Shown in pieces: positions 50,462 through 56,400 of a stretch of 64,000 bases of DNA. A program made the position numbers and the translations under genes. The stretch spans positions 496,001 to 560,000 of the forward strand of contig OX453276.1 of assembly GCA_949710005.1 (NCBI GenBank), read 5' to 3'. Origin of the DNA: Ricordea florida. Taxonomy: Eukaryota > Cnidaria > Anthozoa > Corallimorpharia > Ricordeidae. Every line of letters starts with the position of its first letter. Position 1 is the first letter of the stretch. The notes beneath the pieces are model-generated. The model ran no database searches and was not told where the DNA came from. It saw only the letters and a list, made by a program, of their open reading frames with translations.

Positions 50462-53400
50462 CCAAAAAATGCATTCGGACTAATGGCCCATTCACCCCAG
50501 CTAAACATGTTTAGTTTAATCAGGTTTTATAAAGGTGAAAATCAGGTAACCGAACACTGGAATACGGGCTTTTACACAGGATTCAAATAAACTTGAACAC
50601 GTTCTTTCTGTTTGTGCTAAATTTGTAGTCGACAACCGTCAGTAAGCAGCTTTTAAAAGAAAACAATTTTAAACCGTGCTTAACTAAACAGCATTTAAAC
50701 ATTTATATTTTTCCTTGAGAGCATTTAAACATGTGTAAGCTTTGCTGTGAACGGGGGATAGGTCTCTTTATAATATAAGCCAAGAAATTTCGGAGATTTG
50801 ATTGGATGATAGTATCACTATTTCCGCGTAATAGTGGTATAACAGCAAACAAGGACGGTATAACAACGTTACCATGACAACACTGAACACAATTACCATT
50901 TTACTTTTGTTTTCAACTGAAAATGGCGGAAATTTCCGCTGAGGAAATACAAAAGCTCGCCGAAAAAGCGGTAAATAAAAATATGGTCAAAACTATTAAG
51001 ACGGATGAATGTTTGAAAGTTGCGGATAGAAAGCAACGTCCTCAACTCAACGACGACATTGTCAGATAAGAAGCAAAAATTTCTCGCCTTCTATTAAAAA
51101 AAAAATAATAGCATGACATGCACATGGTATTAATTTGGTCGTAATACTGGCTAGTAAATATTTCAAAATATTTCAAAATTCTCCGAATACAATTCTCCAA
51201 ATTTGGACAATTTTGAAATATTACTCGCAGTATTATTGCCAAATACCAATACAAGTCATGCTATTACCATTACTAATCACGCTCAGAAATGTACATCAAA
51301 GAAAGAATTGCTACATGGGACAGTGATCCTTCACTGCATGTTTCAGGCCGCATGCGTGGTAGTTGCTGTTCTCCTTCATTACTTGTACCTAGCAGCGTTT
51401 GGTTGGATGTTTCTAGAGGGGGTTATGTTGTACATCATGATTGTTGAAGTATTCAACAGCCCCAGTTTGCGATTCTATTATGGTTTTGCTTGGGGTAAGT
51501 AAACTTCTCAATAACAATGTAAATAAAAACTCGACGTTATACGTGTATTTTAGTTGAGGATAAATTAAAGGCTGATAGCTCCAGTTGTCGAGGTTTGTGC
51601 TAAGAAATTGTTTTCTAAAGAGTGTTAACTACTGCCTTGGGTCATTCTACGCTATATTTAGTCTGTGGACACGTGATCATTCAAGGTAGATCAGAAGCCA
51701 ATACTCGGTCTACGCTTGGTAGCCTGGCAATAAGCCATACAAAGGTAACCGGAGTTCCAGATGAGCCTGCGGGCTGATCCAGCTTTGTGCATTTTCCTTT
51801 AACTTTCACCTAGCTTTAAATGTTTCTAACTCTGCATGGATGGGTTTGGAACAATTGTGCAGCGACTTTCCTCTATTTTGTTCCGTTCCCAGGTTACCCC
51901 GTTGTACCTGTTGCTATTTCTCTTCTTGCTGGTTCTACCTCTGACGGAGGACTGCAAAATTACACCAATAAGGATTTGTGAGCAGCGATACATTTTCATC
52001 TTATAGAATAAAAAACCAATCTACGTCGGTCCATCTGATTGAGTAACGTTTTTTCTTTTCGTAAGAACACTCCACACGTGACGGTGACCAGGCGTTATTC
52101 TCAAAATCAGAATAATTGAATAATAGTAACAATGTAATATGTAGCAATATTGTAACGACAAAATGGTTTCCAATACATTAGGCGAGTTTGCAAACACATC
52201 GTTCTGCGAAACGATAACTGAAACAGACTGAACATGAAAAATAAGTATGTGTTATCAAATGGTGACGAGTGCGGAAATTAGGGAATTAATTCAAGCGCGT
52301 TTTGTCCAAAATCTAGTAATTTCCCAAGCCTTCAGACCAGCGAAATTATTAGATTTTGAACAAATTAAAACGGAAGTGAAATTATAATTATTCCCTAATT
52401 CCACGAATATACCATTTGATTATCGATTAATATCTTGGGTGACGAATTACTCCTTAATTTTCAAACCAAGATGCCATTTTGGCACTGTAGGAGAAGCTGC
52501 CATTACAGCATTGTAAATTCACATGAAATTATAAATTAACTCTTAAATTTCGCGCCATTTGTCACCCATAATATTGATAGATATACGAACCCGACTGACT
52601 GGTATCAGGTACTTACTCGGTTGCTACTCAAGACTCAAAAATAAAAATAGGAAGACAAGATTTTTTCAAATAATATCAAATTATCATTATTATCATTCTA
52701 TTACTGCAGAAGTAACATAATGATTTTAACCATTATTTATAGGCTTGCCGCATTAAGCTTACATAGCAAATGCATTAACCATGTAAAATTTTCGAATTGC
52801 ATTAAAAACGGTTTTTATAGCTACCAAATCTGTTCTATTTTAAAGGACAATCTCTACGGTTCAATCGCTCATGTACATTGCTGATCACGCATAGTTTGTA
52901 CTTAGCTAGAACACATTGATCAGCTAACGCCTCAAGTAATCCGCTATTTGAGTTTTATTTTGTTTTTAGCTGCTGGTTGACATTCTCCAGTCAGTTGAGT
53001 TGGGCCTTTATAGCTCCTGTGTTACTCATATCGTTGGTAAGATTTTTGTAGTTTGTTCTCAAATTAGAATATAGAGACTCTTATGAATAATGTTGGTATG
53101 TCCCAATAATTTAAAGAGTTGCCACAGGAGCACTAAAGCTTCAAGTTACCGTCATATTAGAGTTGTATTGTTGAATACTGTCTTCAAAAGTCTTTATATT
53201 CATCTTTAATTTTATCTATTCGTTTTTTGTGCGTTACGTTTATCTGTAATTTGTTACTTCAAGAAGCTGTAATGTGCCACCTTCATCACTTACTGATACA
53301 TTACACCTTAGCTCGTCCCTTTCCCCTTCCCTCCCCTCCCCCACAATCATTATCATTGGGAGGGTAAGGGAGTAAGGGGGAGGGGAGGGTAAGGGAGTAA

Positions 53401-56400
53401 GGGGGAGGGGTGGGTAAGGGGGAAGGTAAGGGAGTAAGGGGAATTCGAAGGGTAAGGGAGTAAGGGGGAGGGGTGGGTAACGGGACCATTTTCTACGTGA
53501 AAGTTATTTTGAGCCTACATTAATGAAGGTGGGCCAGATCGCGTTGATCTTCGTTAAGTTGTATCCCACAAACTGATAACAGTTTGCTATTTATTAACTT
53601 CCAAAATTTAAATGGCGTTCTGGGCCTGATAAAAACTAAAACTAAAATATGCCTTTCTCTAGGTAAACGCTTGTTTTCTTTTTGCTGTACTGCGTGAAAT
53701 CAGAAATCTGAAGGATTCGAACCCTTCTAAGTTTAACAGAATGAAGTAAGTCAGTCTATATGGTTCACTCTTAAGTTTCATTTATTTCGATAGTAGCCTC
53801 TCCTTCCGGGAAGTGATCCACCTGGAAGAAGCCTTCTAACTGTTATCCTCTGAATGTAAAATATGTATCGGTTATTGACCAAGTGGGAGGTCAAGATGGC
53901 TGCATATTGACCGAGACTCAGTTGTGGTCGATAAAGACACAAGCACGATGCCAATATCCAGCCAACATGACCGAATAATCTTGCTCAATAAACGGTTTAT
54001 AATATGGCTATTTCGGTTTTGTTCCACGTGAAAAATGCGGGAAATCCCGTGCGGGTAAGATAGGCCTGTCTTGCCAGCTCGGGTAGCTAATTAGAACTCA
54101 GGACTGATTGGCCTCAAATTGGCCTTGTTTTCAATCAGTTTCCAGGTTTTTTAAATTTATTTTAACAAATTTGTCAAAATTACATACATGTTAAAAAAAA
54201 CCAAACCGTAATAACTACACAATAATACTGACTACACTACAGAATTAACTAAGAGATTTGAAATGATGGATTATGTTCCATCAATGGCAAGAAAAGCTTC
54301 CATTTTTCATCAGTGAAATGGAATTTTGATCTGGTACGTCTTTTTGCATTTTGTTAATAGAAGGCTAATGGAGAGAGCCGTTCCGTTTAACTTTGAACCA
54401 AAAATGAAATATTTACTATAGAAGAACGCAATTTAGGAGAATATTGTTGTTTTCGTTATCGGCTGCAAAGTGCCCAAACAAAATATCCTTTATCTCAAAA
54501 TTAGTGCTTACTAGTAACTTTTACGATCTGAGTTCACTCCAAAAAAAAAAAGAGGTGTTTGGGTGTCCCAGGTTCTCTTTCCAAAAATAACGTAACGGAG
54601 AATCTACCAAGCCAACTTTGAAGAGCATAACATTTGTCTAACAGATTCTGTGAAGAATTTTAAATTGAAATTCTCGTAACTCGAAAAGGAAGCTAAAAGA
54701 TTCTCTCCTACTGAATCCAATTGAAAAGATTCAGAGTTACACAGTTCAGTCGTAACTGTTGGAATCGAAGAGATTTTGTATGAGAAAACTTCGTATAATA
54801 ATTTGATCCAGTCCCGATCTTTCATTTTGCCCGTTGGTGGAACCATAAAATAATTATATTTAATAATTATTCTCAGACATCGAGGTGGATGGTGGCAGAA
54901 TAGTATATACCAATACAGTGTATACCAATATAGTATATACCAATACAGTATATACCAATATAGTGTATACCAATACAGTATTTACCAATACAGTATATAC
55001 CAATATAGTGTATACCAATATAGTGTATACTAACGAAGCAACCTTAGTAGGGAGTTTAAGCAAACACGACGACGAGGCCGTGGATAACACAACCGGTGAA
55101 AAAAATTAATGGTTGAATGGTAATTCGTGCGACGAGACTAACCGGACCTTACTCTGCACATGTAGTTTGATTGCGTCGTTCATTCGTGCTGTTGTTTGGT
55201 CCTACGCTGGTCGACGCTTCTTCGTGGCAGTGTTTTGCTTACGTTTCTTAGTAAAACCTCTTCGAAAAATCTGAAAAGCGTGAATCGATGGCAGCCATAT
55301 TTCAGTAGCTATGACGCCATTTTGTTTTTTCTCCAAACAAAAACTCACTCGCACCAGGATTACTCAGAAGTCCCTTCATTATTCACCTCCTAGGAGGTGG
55401 ATAGTGTTGATTAGTATATACTAAAACAGTGGATAGCGTTGAAGGTGCGCTCTGATTGGCTAGTCAAACTCCGAATATCCTGTGCTATTTACCTCCGAGC
55501 AATTGCGAATTTTTCGCTCCGCCGCGCGAATATAGCGGCCCGGTTTGTATGCATAACAAGCGAAGAAATCATCCAAATTAACAACGAAGCAGTCCCTGAA
55601 AACAACAAGAAAGCGACTAAATTTGGCTTTGCCGTGTTCAGAGGTAATGGCTTATGTTTTTAACCCGGAGTTTAGCGGTAAAAAGCAACGATAAAGGTTT
55701 TTTTTACAAATGCAAATTAATCTTGCATAACCAAATTTGATGTCGCTTGTTTCCTTGAGAACCAAAGTTGAATTATATTTTTTACAGAATGGTTTCAAAT
55801 ACAGAAAGGGTTTGCAAACTCCATTTGATGAAATGTCGCCAGTACAACTAAACAAATTTTTTCTGTCAGCGAGAAAACGAGACGTACGGCAGTAATTGCA
55901 ACAAAAAGTCCCTAATGGCGATCGGCGCTGCGTTGGATTGTCATTTAAGAAGTCCTCCATTTTCCAAGCCCTTTTCTTTTTTTTGTGTACACTTATCTCA
56001 CTGTTTCAGTATATACTAAAACAACTATTCACCTCAGTGTCGGTGGCTAGTGGTGGATATTTACCTCGCCGCTTCGCGGCTCGGTAAATATCCACCACTA
56101 GCCACCTCCACTTCGATGAATAGTTGTTAAATATCCCGAGGTGGACAGCCAATCAGATTGCTCAAAATGCCAAGGTTGCTGAGTTGGTATATACTAACAA
56201 GATTTACTGCGCAGTTACACGACAAACTTTTTATTTCTTAGAAGACTCTTCAAAGCATGCCTGATTCTTTCTCCTCTTCTGGGTCTGACCTGGGTTTTTG
56301 GAGTTCTAACTGTGACGAACGCCGGATTAGTATTCCAGTACATTTTCACCATTTTCAACTCCTTACAGGTTTGTTTTAATAATAAAAAACAGCACCTCCG

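Noticed and set aside
50293-50508. ORF with YIYIYI stretches
   Set aside because: Artefact of the (TA)n arrays.
54860-55109. ORFs on both strands with YTNTV / LVYTI pentapeptide repeats
   Set aside because: They are read-outs of the 15-bp minisatellite, whose period keeps all frames open.
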